Source: Antilocapra americana (lineage: Eukaryota > Chordata > Mammalia > Artiodactyla > Antilocapridae). From it: a DNA stretch of 64,000 bases. Location of the stretch: assembly GCA_007570785.1 (NCBI GenBank), contig ML664161.1, positions 42,296,472 through 42,360,471 on the forward strand. The letters run 5' to 3'. The notes below the pieces were generated by a model. It saw only the letters and a program-made list of their open reading frames with translations, did not search any database and was not told the DNA's origin. Both the position numbers and the translations under genes were made by a program. The stretch's first letter is position 1, and every line of letters starts with the position of its first letter. Below, piece by piece: positions 33,873-44,892 of the stretch.

Positions 33873-35066
33873 GAGTTAAATTCTTTTAGTGTAAATTTCC
33901 AAAGGGAAATAAATTATTAGCCAACTGTTAGAGGTAACACTAACTCTTGCAGTCTGCTCTATTAGTTTAGACAAGCATAAAAAATATGGTTGGGAAGGAA
34001 ATATAGCCATATTCATACAAATAAGATGACTGATAATATGGTTATGCAATAGCAGAGCCATCATGGGACAAGAGTAAAAATTTTAAAGCTAGCAATAAGT
34101 CAACAATTTCTGGTCATATTTGAGAGAGCCATCTAGAAGGCATAAATCTCCAAACAGAGGTAAGCACAGAGGGCTGAGTGTCTGGACCATAAGGAACTAG
34201 ATGGTGGAGAACTTCTCTGGAAAAAAAAAAAGATAGCTGATAGATACTCAAAGAAACATTGGTAAGCAGGCATTTGTACGATCAGTAATTTTTAACCATC
34301 ATTATATATCAGAGACATCAAGGCAGTGGAAGTGGGGTTGAAAAATATAGATATTAGGACTCCACCCAGAGACTGTGCTTTTCATTGTTCTGGGAGTAGA
34401 CCCTCAGCATTAACTTTTTTAAATGAGTTAAATAATTCTATTGGGAAGGAAGGGTTGTAAGTCACTGGCTTAGGTGAAGCTGAGGAGGATAGACAGGAAT
34501 GCTTCAGTTATTAGCATGTTAAGAAGCCTGAAAGCAGGAAGAGAATGTACCTCAGGTCCGACTGTCTGCAAAATAGACTCTGAGAAAGATATTTGCATGC
34601 AATACAAAGGCTGAACTTTTGTACTCCTGTATCATCAGTTGATTGGTTTGGACGGCTCCCCAGGAAGGCACGTGGCTTTGGACAAGGCAGGTGCCTGCAA
34701 CCAAGGACAGTTTCAAGAAAGCATATCAACTACAGACTATCAGCAGCCCATACACTCACAGCTGTGCGGTGTATATATTATCAATAATTCTAAGAAGGGA
34801 TCTAGGTGGTGTGAGAGCATAGGTAAGCCCTTGTTCCACTTGGAGTCACATGGTGAATTCATCCCACCTGAACCCACATACAGAGCCAACCCGTCAAAGA
34901 ACCAAGCATGTCCTTCTCCTTCTGTATCAGCTGGTCAAAAAAGAAGCACCTTCCAACTTTTAGAGAATCATGGATTATTAGAACAAGAAGGTTTTTTGAG
35001 GGTCATCTGCCATTCTGTAATCATGGTGACAATGAAAATAGCTTCACTAACTCTAGTTAACTAGAT
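33873..35066. other. Unannotated stretch with a 141-codon frame of unknown nature
   Basis: The frame at 34639-35064 (+) has no recognisable domain and no splice or promoter context. I regard it as chance. An A12 run lies at 34219-34231. Confidence 0.4.
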
Positions 35067-35067
35067 T

Positions 35068-35240
35068 GGGCTTCCCTTGTGGCTCAGCTGGTAAAGAATT
35101 TACCCGCAATGCGGGAGACCTGGGTTCAACCCCTGGGTTGGGAAGATCCCCTGGAGAAGGGAAAGGCTACCCACTCCAGTATTCTGGCCTGGAGAATTCC
35201 ATGGGGTCACAAAAAGTCAGACACAACTGAGCAACTTTCA
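35068..35240 (+). mobile_element. Bov-tA SINE with internal deletion
   Basis: The head and body are normal up to 'ggagaattccatgg', which joins directly to 'ggtcacaaaaagtcagaca'. The ~35 bp normally lying between the two 'ccatgg' repeats of the SINE body are missing, consistent with a deletion between short direct repeats. Confidence 0.92.
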
Positions 35241-35425
35241 CTTTAAGTAAATAATTTAGTTTTGCTGGAAACTAGCCATATAACTTGATGAACCCATTTT
35301 TTTTCTCTGACTTGAGTTTTAGTTCTAAAATGCTACCACTGGCCTAGAAGCTATATGATTTATCTTTCTCTCTCTCTTTATTAATATTTTCTGATTACAA
35401 AATTAATATATAATATTTAAAAACT

Positions 35426-35643
35426 GGGCTTCCCTGGTGGCTCAGATGGTAAAGTATCAGCTTGCAATGCAGGAGACCTGGGTTCATTCCCTGAATTGGG
35501 GAGATACCTTGGAGGAGGGCATGGCAACCCACTCCAGTATTCTTGCCTGGAGAATCCCCGTGGACGGAGAAGCTTGGTGGGCTACAGTCCATGCAGTCAC
35601 AAAGAGTTGGATACGACTGAGCGACTAAACACACGCAGCACAC
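35426..35643 (+). mobile_element. Bov-tA SINE
   Basis: Essentially full length, from 'gggcttccctggtggctcag' to 'ggatacgactgagcgactaa' plus an ACAC tail. A short flanking duplication, atttaaaaa, lies at 35414 and 35644. Confidence 0.95.
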
Positions 35644-35659
35644 ATTTAAAAATTAAACA

Positions 35660-37030
35660 TTATATACCATGTAATAATTAGAAAGAAAAAATGCCCCGCA
35701 ACTCTGGATAGAGCCTATGTTAAATATATTTGACATATATTTGGGTTTTTTTTTTCCTTGTGCTAGAAGGAAAGATGTCTTACAGAACAGTTTTAAAGAA
35801 CTTTCTAAAAATTTAGAGTCATACTGAATGATTCCTATCATCCTTTAGACTGATTTTTCTAGAGATCAGTTAAGGGCAGGTTTGTTTTTTTTTTTTTCTG
35901 TGTTTTATGCTTCCCTCTTTTTGCATTAGAATGTGTCATCTGATTCTATAAAAGTCTGCAGATAAGGGGTAACATACCCTATATGGCTGATTCAATATGG
36001 TCTGAGATACCTGCTGCTTACATTGTGACTCCTCGACTGGAACGCTAATGGGCCTCTTTGGCTCCTATGGCTGTATTTAGTTGCAGTGATATGCCTGAAC
36101 TGATCCATGGTGACAGGAGGCAGGTGCCCTGAATTTCCCAGGATGAAGTGTCGTGGTGGACAGACGCTCCATTGTGTATAGACTGTGGCTTGGCTACAAA
36201 AAGCACATGTCTGGAATGAAATTCTGGACTTTATGTTACAATGAAGCCAATACCATAGGACTAATTAGCAAATATGAATCCTAACCTGCCGATGTTGTTG
36301 TTGTCACTAATTAATATATAAGTAAGAGAAAAGAAATAAAATGGCAAAATAGATAAACAATGCTATCATACCTGTCTCAGTTACTATAAGAAGCCAGGAG
36401 AGACACAAAAGTAATTTGGAAAATATAAAGTTTTATTCAAATGTTAAACTTAAAATAATTGTTTATAATACTTTCTTTGCAGTATTTAGGTAGGTATTCT
36501 GGATACTTCTGTCACTAAGTTCTGCCTAAGTGCAATTATCGTAGCTGATGTCATTTTGGCTATGTTCATTGGGTAAGTATAGTTATGGTGTTTCTTACCT
36601 CTCAAGGATATTCCACATTGAGGGATTTTAATACTAGTCCTTCCAGTTTTATGATCAGATAGATATACGTATGATTGGATATTGGTATGGTGTAGAAACT
36701 GTTTCATCCCTTGGGTTTAATAATCAGACAATCAAGTTATGTACTTACTTCTTTATCAGTTGACAATTTGAAAAAATCCTTAAATTGTTTCTCACATTAA
36801 ATTAATCCAAAAGTAGAAGTAGGCTTCTTGATGCTCCTGTACCGCTTCCCTCTGCTCTCTCAGTTTTAGAGTTCCTCCTTTTCTATCACTGAGGCTCACA
36901 CTCCTTTGGGTATCTAACCTCTGCTTTATTTCAAGCCCCCTGTGTTCTCAGCTTGACTGTCAGGGACCCACTGCCTATTCTGTGTGGAACTATCTTTTGA
37001 GCTTCTCAGGCCTGTATTATTAATGCTAAC
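35660..37030. other. Unannotated stretch
   Basis: No gene or repeat was recognised. T-rich runs occur at 35740-35757 and 35884-35898. Confidence 0.4.
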
Positions 37031-37660
37031 AGTAAGGAATACTTTTACGCAAGCACATTTCTAGAACCTGGTAACATTACAAAAACAAAAACAAAAAATA
37101 ACAAGGCTGATGACATTTCAATGATTGTCCAGTTCCACCTGGTTTGGATTAGATAGCCTGTTTGATAAAGCACAGCAGTGATAACAATAAGAGAAGGTGG
37201 AGGTGTTTGAGAAAATCTCAAACATAGGACTCGCAGGTGCATAGGATCACACCTGCGAGTCCTAGCCAAGTTCCTCCTGCTAATCAAATCGGTGATGCAA
37301 TCGTCTCCTTTCGGAGGAGTCACCTCTCTCTCCAGATTGATCGAGAATACATTTGAATGCTTCCTTCTCTGCTCAGATCCACAGCCTCCTACCGCTTGAA
37401 TAGTCACTACTGCGAAAGAACCCAGTGACCCCTTGGCATGCAGCATCAGCCCAGTAGCTTTTTTTTTTCTTCTTGCTGCATTGAATTGCAAATCCAACTG
37501 TGCCTCAGTGAAAGCACTTTTATTTCTGACCGGCATCCTAACTCCCTCTCTCCTCAGGGACACCAAAACCCTGAGGAAATGTAGTCAGCCCCAGTTAAGG
37601 CAAGACTCTGATCAGATTAGCTCCCTGTTTAATAAGACTTTGAGGTAGGCACCCCAGCTG
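37031..37660. other. CpG-enriched unique segment, possible regulatory element
   Basis: About eight CpGs occur in 37225-37415, much denser than in the surrounding AT-rich sequence. A 173-codon minus-strand frame (37045-37566) spans it but shows no domain, signal peptide or known similarity. Its C-terminal part has a hydrophobic stretch ('SALLFFVFVFVML'), as a translated A-rich run would give. Enhancer or promoter function is only an inference. Confidence 0.4.
37204..37264. repeat. Two abutting perfect hairpins
   Basis: Hairpin 1: tgtttgaga (37204-37212), loop aaa, tctcaaaca (37216-37224), a 9-bp stem. Hairpin 2: taggactcgcaggtg (37225-37239), loop cataggatca, cacctgcgagtccta (37250-37264), a 15-bp stem. 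They touch without a spacer and contain no mismatches. There is no run of T after the stems, and the sequence does not extend into a pre-miRNA-length duplex. Confidence 0.95.
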
Positions 37661-38085
37661 AGCTCCATCCCATTTCACATAAGCAGAAGAATTGATGAAT
37701 TGATGGCTGAACACCCTGTTTCTTTAGAGTGAAACCTATGAAGGTAACTTTTGGCCCAGATACTCCAGTTTTATCATGAAGATCAGGGCAGAAGGCATAT
37801 TTGCATGTTTTAACAGGGAGATTTAAACCATAGAAGAAAAAGCAGAAAAACCTTACCAAGGGGAGGCAACAAAAGTGTGGACTAATAAAACTTTGGATCC
37901 TGTTTACTTCTTTTAAGCATTTATCCCCCAAACAATTATTTTGATAGTATAGGGTCACAGTCCTTTCTCCTCTTAAGCCCTCTGGCTTCTTTTCCTAATA
38001 TGTAAAATGTATTGGAGTAACACAAGATGATTCTTAAAGCCCCTTTCTGCTTTGAACTCTTGTGAGATCCTCAGGCCCTATCAAG
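37661..38085. other. Unannotated stretch
   Basis: Nothing was recognised. Confidence 0.4.
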
Positions 38086-38089
38086 TTTT

Positions 38090-38653
38090 GTTTTGTTTTG
38101 TTTTTACAGAATAAATTGTTTTATAAACATTTTTAATTAGAGCACAATTGTTTTACAATGGTGTGTTGGCCTCTGCCATAGAACAATGTGAATCAGCTGT
38201 AAGTACACATATGTCCCCTCCTCTTGAGCCTCCCTCCTACCACCCACCCCATCTCACCTCTCTAGGTTGTCACAGAGCACCAGGTGGACCTCCCTGTGTC
38301 ATTCAGCAACTTCCCACTGGCTATTTTACATATGGTAATATATATGTTTCAATGTTACCCTCTCAATTTATTCCATCCTCTCCTTCCCCCGCTGTGTCCA
38401 CAAGTCTATTTTCTATGTCTGTATCTCTATTCATGCCCTGCAAATAGGTTCATCGGTATCATTTTTTTTAGATCCCATTTGCATTAGTATATGATATTTG
38501 TTTTTCTCTTTCTGACTTACTTTTCTCTGTATAACAGGCTCTAGGTTCATCCACCTCACTAGAACTGACTCAAATTTGATCCTTTTTATGCCTGAGTAAT
38601 ATTCTATTGTATATATGTACCACAACTTCTTTATCCATTTATCTGTCAATGGA
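38090..38653 (-). mobile_element. Cetartiodactyl/ruminant L1 3' end, antisense, older than L1_BT copies
   Basis: It begins with a (TTTTG)n complemented tail. Antisense 3' UTR and ORF2-end landmarks follow ('acatggtaatatatatg'-type text, 'ctagaactgactcaaatttg', 'cctgagtaatattctattgt'). Flanking ccctatcaagtttt (38076-38089) and ccctatcatgcttt (38654-38667) look like a decayed target duplication. Confidence 0.85.
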
Positions 38654-38667
38654 CCCTATCATGCTTT

Positions 38668-39212
38668 TATGGAAAAGGTATTTTGAGGAAAGTATGAGAC
38701 CTCAACATTGATGTTTATTGAACTCCTATATTTGGCAAACATTAATTCAATGCTGATCACACGAAAGCACTCAGGTGAATAACCACAGCACTTAACTGCA
38801 AAGAACTTATATTTTACTGGAGAGACAGAACCATAAAGCATAATCATAATCCAATGTGGGAAGTACAAAATCAAGACCATAGATGATATTATGAGTATAC
38901 AAAAGAGAGCTGTGTTACAGTTCACCCTATGAGATCTCAGAAAAGAGCCTGTTGAATTTGTCTGGTTATCTTCCAACCCAAGTATGTCATCAAAAGTGGA
39001 GGCTGGCCAAGACAACTTCATATATTTGGTTATGTATCTTAAGGAAAAATAGGTAACCAGCAATATTTTAAAATATTAATGTATCTGTTCCTTAAAACAT
39101 GCCGAAAGTTAGGGCTGGAGCGTTTGTTATTGAATGCTTTGCTACTCTTTGACTTTGTAGGTTGTTGTAGAGTGTGCTTCCTCAGGTACGGACATAGGCC
39201 TTTTCTCTTTCT
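38668..39212. other. Unannotated stretch
   Basis: No gene or repeat was recognised. The minus-strand 134-codon frame (38659-39063) lacks any domain. Confidence 0.4.
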
Positions 39213-39385
39213 GAGACAATGTCACTGCAATAGAAAACATACTGGATCACTACTCAGGAGACCTGGGATTTGGTTTTGGCTCTGCCACTAATTACCAAAG
39301 TGACTTTGGCTAAATTACTTAAATTCAATCTTTCCTATTAAATGAAATGGCTGGATGAAGTGATACCTAGGTTTCCCTCCAGTTT
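39213..39385 (+). mobile_element. MIR SINE
   Basis: 'cctgggatttggttttggct', 'ctgccactaattaccaaagt' and 'gactttggctaaattact' follow the MIR core order. Confidence 0.7.
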
Positions 39386-40116
39386 TGATAGGATAGTTTC
39401 TGTTTCCCTGCAAATCTCTTATAGTCTCTGATCTCAAGGGTATCTATGAATGTGTTGACAAAATAGGCTCAAAACATCAGAAATTATGTTGGGTTCCCTG
39501 GGAAACAGGCTCTGCAGATTATTAAGCAGATGGTTTATTGGGAAGGCTTTCAGGATGGATTCCAATGGAAGGAAGAGCAGAGGGACAAGTAGAGCTTTGA
39601 TGCAATCTCAGAGGAAAACACAGCTGGGAGTGAAACTTCAGAAACATCCTGAGTTGGAAAGAGGGCTATGCCTTGATACCTTGTGTTGAGCAGTCATTGG
39701 ATACAGCCTGGGATGAAGCAACTCTCTTTAGTCAAACTAACTCTCCAAGAGGGCTGACAATCAAGGGCTTTCTGCCAGTAGCACTCTCAGTAGCTGGAAG
39801 AAAAAGCCCTTCATTCCTGAAGAGGACAGTACATCACAGCATCTTCCTCGAATGTCTGTGTCCTCTCACTCTGGTGCACTTTGATAGAATATATTTGAAA
39901 ATACACAACACAGTGTCCATACTCAATAGATGTTCATTTGTCCATCTAGTCTACCACCTACCAATCCATTCTTGTTATTTTTTTTTTTTCTTTTCCAGAG
40001 TTTATAGGATTGAAGGGAGAGAATCAGTTGGTAATTTCTCTTACTAGCAAAAAGGGATTTCTGTTTAAGGAAGGAGATTAGACCTATTGATTCACTTCTA
40101 ATTTGAAGCCACCTCC
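39386..40116. other. Unannotated stretch
   Basis: No coding region was recognised. A T-rich run lies at 39979-39990. Confidence 0.4.
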
Positions 40117-40310
40117 ATTCTATGATTCTATATACTAATTAATAATTACAACCGACTTGGGCTTCCCTCATAGCTCAGTTGGTAAAAAATCTGCCTGCAA
40201 TGCAGGAGATCCTGCTTTGATTCCTGAGTCAGGAAGATCCGCTGGAGAAGAGACAGGCTACCCACTCCAGTATTCTATGATTCTATACTAATTAATAATA
40301 ACAATTGACT
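40117..40310 (+). mobile_element. 3'-truncated Bov-tA SINE inside a ~40-bp direct repeat
   Basis: The SINE occupies 40159-40271 and stops at 'ccactccagtattct', lacking its 3' half. The flanks 40117-40157 (41 nt) and 40272-40310 (39 nt) are imperfect direct repeats, differing by a 2-nt indel and three substitutions. That is far longer than a usual SINE target duplication (7-20 bp), and the SINE's own 'tattct' overlaps the repeat start. Confidence 0.9.
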
Positions 40311-40319
40311 ACTGCTATG

Positions 40320-40525
40320 ATTTGCAGAATTTTTGAAAAATGCTATTTGATCCTCACAACTAACTAATGTGCCAGGATAAGCTAATATTAATAGTCTCAC
40401 TGTAGAAATGAAGAAGCTGAGGACAAATCTAGTAACTTGTCCCAAACTAGGATGAAATGAAAGGAACTGTTGAATCCAGGCCTGCTGATTTCTGGTCCAG
40501 GGTTGTTTCCATGATGCTAGAATCA
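40320..40525 (-). mobile_element. MIR SINE, antisense
   Basis: 'tttgatcctcacaactaac', 'cactgtagaaatgaagaagc', 'gaggacaaatctagtaactt', 'gtcccaaactag' and 'gaatccaggcctgctgattt' give the reverse-complement MIR order. Confidence 0.75.
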
Positions 40526-40863
40526 GCAGGACCTCACAGGCTATGAAGCAGCTGATAAGACCCTGGCCTGGGGTAGCCTGTCTCCCTGGGGAGTCTTTTC
40601 TCAGCAGAAGCTGTGTTACTGGGCAGCATTAACTCCCAGGTAGGCAGGGAGCCCATAGGCCCTTTCCCAGTGTTTCAGGTCCCTACATTTCAGCCTCCTA
40701 CAGCTCTGAGCCTGTGCAGAATCCTATGTGTATATTGTCAGTGGACACATTAAGCTTGGTAATGTCACACACTGGACAGTCGAAACTGTTTCCTGTGACT
40801 TAGTGTGAATTTATGATGAGGAAAAGTCCAGGCAGGAAGATAAAATGTGTCATCATCCCATAG

Positions 40864-41010
40864 ACAGTGCTTCTCAAACCTTAACCTGCATTTGAGTCAC
40901 CTGGTAAAGTGCAGATTCTGGTGCGGTAGATCTGGGGTAGGAACTGAGAGCCTTGATTTTAAGCATGTGCCCAGGTGATGCTGATATTGCTGGCTCAGGG
41001 ACAATAGTTT
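40864..41010 (+). mobile_element. MER5A-like hAT DNA transposon
   Basis: 'acagtgcttctcaaacctta' starts with the hAT-Charlie terminal motif. Then follow 'gagtcacctggtaaagtgca', 'gatctggggtaggaactgag' and 'gcccaggtgatgctgatatt'. It is non-autonomous, with no transposase. Confidence 0.8.
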
Positions 41011-41279
41011 CCTTCTCTCCCAATCACGGAAACCCGCATTCTTGCACAAAAGAAGCCCAAGACTGGTACTTGCTTTAAAAGCCAATTGGAGCCAATAATC
41101 CAAAAGAAACAAGTCATAATTTTGTTGTAGTTGTAGTTTCTTATTTCTTACCACTTCTTCCTGACCTCCTGCGCTTTCTAAGGGAAAAAGGAGGAAAATA
41201 CGGTAGCAGGGAAGGGAGAAAGGGAAGAAAATGAGAGAAGGAAAGAAAAAAGAAGACTGAATTAGGAACATAGGGTCAG

Positions 41280-42137
41280 AAGCAACCGAGCAATAGATTT
41301 CTGTGCTGCTAGTAACCGGGGCCCCTGGAGCCTCTTTTTATTCATCAGGATCAACATTATCCATTTTGTGAAAGAGAAGAGGCAACCATATGGATAAAAC
41401 CTGCAGACCAGACGCCAGGAGGAAAGATGCTTGTCTGCAGCATCTTTCCCTCTGGTAAGTAAGGGGAGTCCTTGGGGTTAGAAGCCCCGTGATCCTGTTA
41501 AACCAGCTCCAGTTAATGGGCTGTGGCTGGGTGTCTGTGTGGCAGAGCGCCCCTCGCTGCAGTCCCTGGGGTGTTGGTTTGCTCCTTGACGGCGTCTGGA
41601 GAACATGGCTTCATTTCCAGGCTTCTGGGGCTGATGCAGGGGGGGTGGGTAGAAACAAATGCTTTTGAAGTGATTTTTTTTCCCCCTAAAACATTCAAAT
41701 TGCGTTTTCCTAAGGGGGATGAAATATTTTCTGAGTTTTTGCCATACAGTTTCTCCAAGCAATAGAAGGAGGGGGCAGGGAATGGAGGCTGGAAACAGCC
41801 TTAGTCAGGAATGTTCTCTGGGGTATTACCCGGCAGAGTTGGGGGGAGGGGAGATTTTTCTCTATGAGGCAAGCTCTCTAAAAGCAAGGAAAAGAAATTT
41901 GAAAATCGGGGCCTGCTCATCAGGGAAAAACTGTCAATGTGGTGCTGGAATATACATGTGAATGGAATATTTAAAACAGGCTTGGTCAAAGCTCCAAGAG
42001 GTATTCTGTGCGGAGCAGCGTCTTCCTGACTCTCCATCCCAGTCTCAGAGTGGGGGTGTTGAACAGGCCAGGGTTGGTGCTGACATGACAGCCTTTGTCT
42101 GTCTGTGTCTTCAAGGGTGTGTGTGGAGGGGTGGGGG

Positions 42138-42179
<42 letters not shown>

Positions 42180-42480
42180 TGGGGGAAGGGTGACAGCAAG
42201 GCTTTCCAGGAGCATGTGTCTCTGGGGACTCTGGGGTGGAGCTGAGTTCAGGCCCTGGCGCCAGCCTTCCAGAGGGAAATCAGAAGCATGGTAATTAGGC
42301 ATCTCCCCCCTCAGGCAAATGGGGAAGGAGTTTGCTTTTCTTAAACACCAGCCAGCAGAGATGAAAACCAGGAGGAAACAGCAGGATTCCCTGCCCCCGC
42401 CCCAGGGTTCCTGAGGTCCCTGGTGAGAGGCGGCGCTTCCCTGAGCATCCTCACCAGCGCTACTCGCTGTTGGCTTGAGC
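41280..42480. other. GC-richer unique segment with (GT)n tract
   Basis: It is clearly richer in G+C and CpG than the rest of the window, for example around 41315-41600 and 42370-42470. It contains a strong donor-like sequence, ctg|gtaagtaagg, near 41453-41463. Several overlapping short frames exist on both strands, none with a recognisable domain. It could be a promoter, a non-coding exon or simply GC-rich unique DNA. Confidence 0.4.
42142..42178. repeat. (GT)18 microsatellite
   Basis: This 37-bp GT run is bounded on both sides by copies of the G-rich unit gtgggggaagggtg (42130-42143 and 42178-42192). Confidence 0.97.
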
Positions 42481-42774
42481 ATCCTGGTCTCTTTCTCAGA
42501 GAACTCTCTTTTACCCACTTGTTTGAATGATTTATCACCAAGAAGTCACGTTCTATCCCTGAACACTGAAAACTGCTGTGACTTTCTGAGGAAAAACGGC
42601 AGAGAGAGAGGCAGGGAGGTAGAACAGGGATGTGTCATTTTACTTAAAGGACATCTCCATGGAACTGAAAATAACTGAAAACGTGAAAGTCTATTTTACA
42701 AGAATGGTTGCAGTTTTCTAATTGATTTGCATGTGCTTATTCTATTGGGTTCCGAAAGAGGACCAAGGTGGGCA

Positions 42775-42892
42775 CTGTGATTGCTGTTTCTTTGTGAATG
42801 AGAAGACTGAGAATCTGAGAGGCTGTGATTTGTCCAAGATCACACAATTAGTAATTGGCAGGTCTGGGACTCAATTAAATGTGCTTTCTGTA
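42775..42892 (-). mobile_element. MIR SINE fragment, antisense
   Basis: 'gaatgagaagactgagaatc', 'gatttgtccaagatcacaca' and 'attggcaggtctgggact' match the reverse MIR core. Confidence 0.7.
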
Positions 42893-42921
42893 TTATGACT
42901 ATATTATGACAGCTCTCCAGA

Positions 42922-43137
42922 AATGAGCTTTTCCATGGCTTGGCAATAAAGAATCCGCCCGCAGGGTAGGAGACTCAGGAGATGGGTCCCATCCCTGGGT
43001 CAGGAAGATCCTTTGGAGGAGGAGATAGCAATCCGCTCTAGTATTCTTGCCTGGGAAATCCCATGAACAGAGGAGCCTGATGGCTTCCAGTCCAGGGATC
43101 GCAAAGAGTCAGACCCGACTGAGCACACACACACACT
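42922..43137 (+). mobile_element. Bov-tA SINE, diverged
   Basis: It starts 'gagcttttccatggcttggc', continues 'aagaatccgcccgcagggt' and 'tcaggaagatcctttggagg', and ends 'cagacccgactgagcac' with an (AC)n tail. Confidence 0.9.
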
Positions 43138-43439
43138 ACACGCTATAATAACTTCACATGGCAACCCTATCTGCCTTAGGACCCATTTGATTATTGCCTG
43201 TAGAAAACAGATCATCCTCACCCACTCTGTGATTCTGAGCCATATCTTTGGCTTTTATTCTCATGAGGTTTATTTTATTTTAAAGATTAAAATTTCCCAT
43301 AGTGATATAAGGGGAGGTTGCCAAGCCTGTCCTTCTACCCACTGTGATTTCAGGGGGAGCCCTAGGTATCAGTTATGCACCCTGGTTTTAAAATGATCTG
43401 ACACACCAGCTTTCATCACATTTTGGTATAAAGCAAGTT

Positions 43440-43638
43440 GGAGGCAGTAGAGTAAAATAGATATTAGCATGAGCTTTGGAGTCAGATTTCCCTGAATTGT
43501 TCAGCCCTGCCACTTATTAACCTTTCTAGGCCTTAATTTTCTTAGATGTGAAGGAGGAATAATAATACATCTGTTAGAGGAACTCTGTGAGGGTTAAAGA
43601 ATGCATGTGAAATGGTCAGGAGGGTACCTGGTCCCAGA
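43440..43638 (+). mobile_element. MIR SINE
   Basis: 'atgagctttggagtcagatt', 'agccctgccacttattaacc', 'cttagatgtgaaggaggaat' and 'gtgagggttaaagaatgcat' follow the MIR order. A Bov-tA SINE follows directly. Confidence 0.75.
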
Positions 43639-43642
43639 ATGT

Positions 43643-43850
43643 TGAGTGCTAAGTCGCTTCAGTGGTGTTTGACTCTTTGTGACCTCATAGACTGTAGACC
43701 GCCAGATTCCTCTGTCCAAGAGATTCTCCAGGCAAGAATACTGCAGTGGGTTGCTATTTCCTTCTCCAAGGGACCTTCCTGACCCAGAGATCTAACCCAC
43801 ATCTTCTGTGTCTCCAGCAACGGGAGGCAGATTCTTTACCACTGATAGAA
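43643..43850 (-). mobile_element. Bov-tA SINE, antisense
   Basis: On the plus strand: 'gagtgctaagtcgcttcagt', 'ccgccagattcctctgtcca', 'ggcaagaatactgcagtggg' and 'attctttaccactgata'. The head 'gggcttccc' is missing. Confidence 0.9.
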
Positions 43851-43854
43851 AAGA

Positions 43855-44830
43855 GCTGCCTATACTCTGAGATGGAGAAGGGAAGCTACAGTGATATAAA
43901 TGTCATTGAGAGTCCTATTTATCCCAAATCACTTTACTATTATAGTATTGAAAGGACTTAGTGATCATTGTTAATTCTTTTTAACACCTAACTCCTGTAT
44001 TAGAGATTACAATCAGATTGAACCAGATAAATCCAAAATCCTTTTCTAGCTTTGATCACCATTGGATCTGTGGCTGCAGGCAAATTACTTTAGTTATCGC
44101 ATTCTAATACTATAAAACTGCAAATATAATCTATCCCCTTTGTGATTGTGGCATGGAATGGAAATAATGGGTGTAAAATGACTCTTGATGACAAATACGT
44201 ATTAGATGCACAATACATGGAATGTATTTATTATTAAAATGTTTAAATGCTTATCAACTAACATTTAATATAAATATTAAAACATTTACAGGCTATCCTT
44301 CCATAAACCACATGCTGAAATATGAATATACCCCTGGGGAAAGTAATGCACCCAGTTTATCGGTTTAATTGACTTTCACCTTAGAAAGAATTGGTGAGGT
44401 TTCAAGGTATGAGACAAAGAGAAAGGGTGTTGGGGATAGTGAGCGGTGCCCACAGACCAGACTGCAAACAGATGCCTATTATTAAAGTGTGCTAGTTGTA
44501 TACATGATGCTGGTGGTGGGGACTGTGGTGCATCAGGCCACAGAACTTCTAGCTATGAGAAGCGTCCTTCATCACAACAGTACTAGGTGGGCATTGAGGT
44601 TCCACAAATATCGTGTATCAAGTATCAACCAAAACTTATAAAACTGATGAATGAAAGAACTTGGACCTGAATCCAAAGCCCATTCTCCCCTCTTGTATCA
44701 TACTGCCTCATTACTTATTCTTTTTCTACGTTCATATAATTTATTGCAGTTAGCACACAGTTTAGAAATTCACCAACTTATTCTTTAACAACATACGGTA
44801 AATGTTTTGCTATTAGATACATATTCCAGG
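43855..44830. other. Unannotated stretch
   Basis: No gene or repeat was recognised. Confidence 0.4.
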
Positions 44831-44892
44831 AATTCATTCAATATTCATTTAACCAGTATTTGTTGGAAACCTCTTATTCGCCAGGGAGTATA

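Noticed and set aside
34639..35064. 141-codon plus-strand frame as a gene
   Set aside because: It has low-complexity, mixed composition, no known motif and no supporting context, and its end abuts a SINE.
37045..37566. 173-codon minus-strand frame as a gene
   Set aside because: It has no recognisable domain and no splice or promoter evidence, and it includes a translated A-rich run and the hairpin arms. It is treated as incidental, though the block itself is reported as unusual.
41424..41452. Short hairpin around the repeated 'aaagatgc' / 'gcatcttt' motif
   Set aside because: The stem is only about 10-11 bp, in purine-rich sequence, with no flanking structure. It is plausible by chance at this scale.
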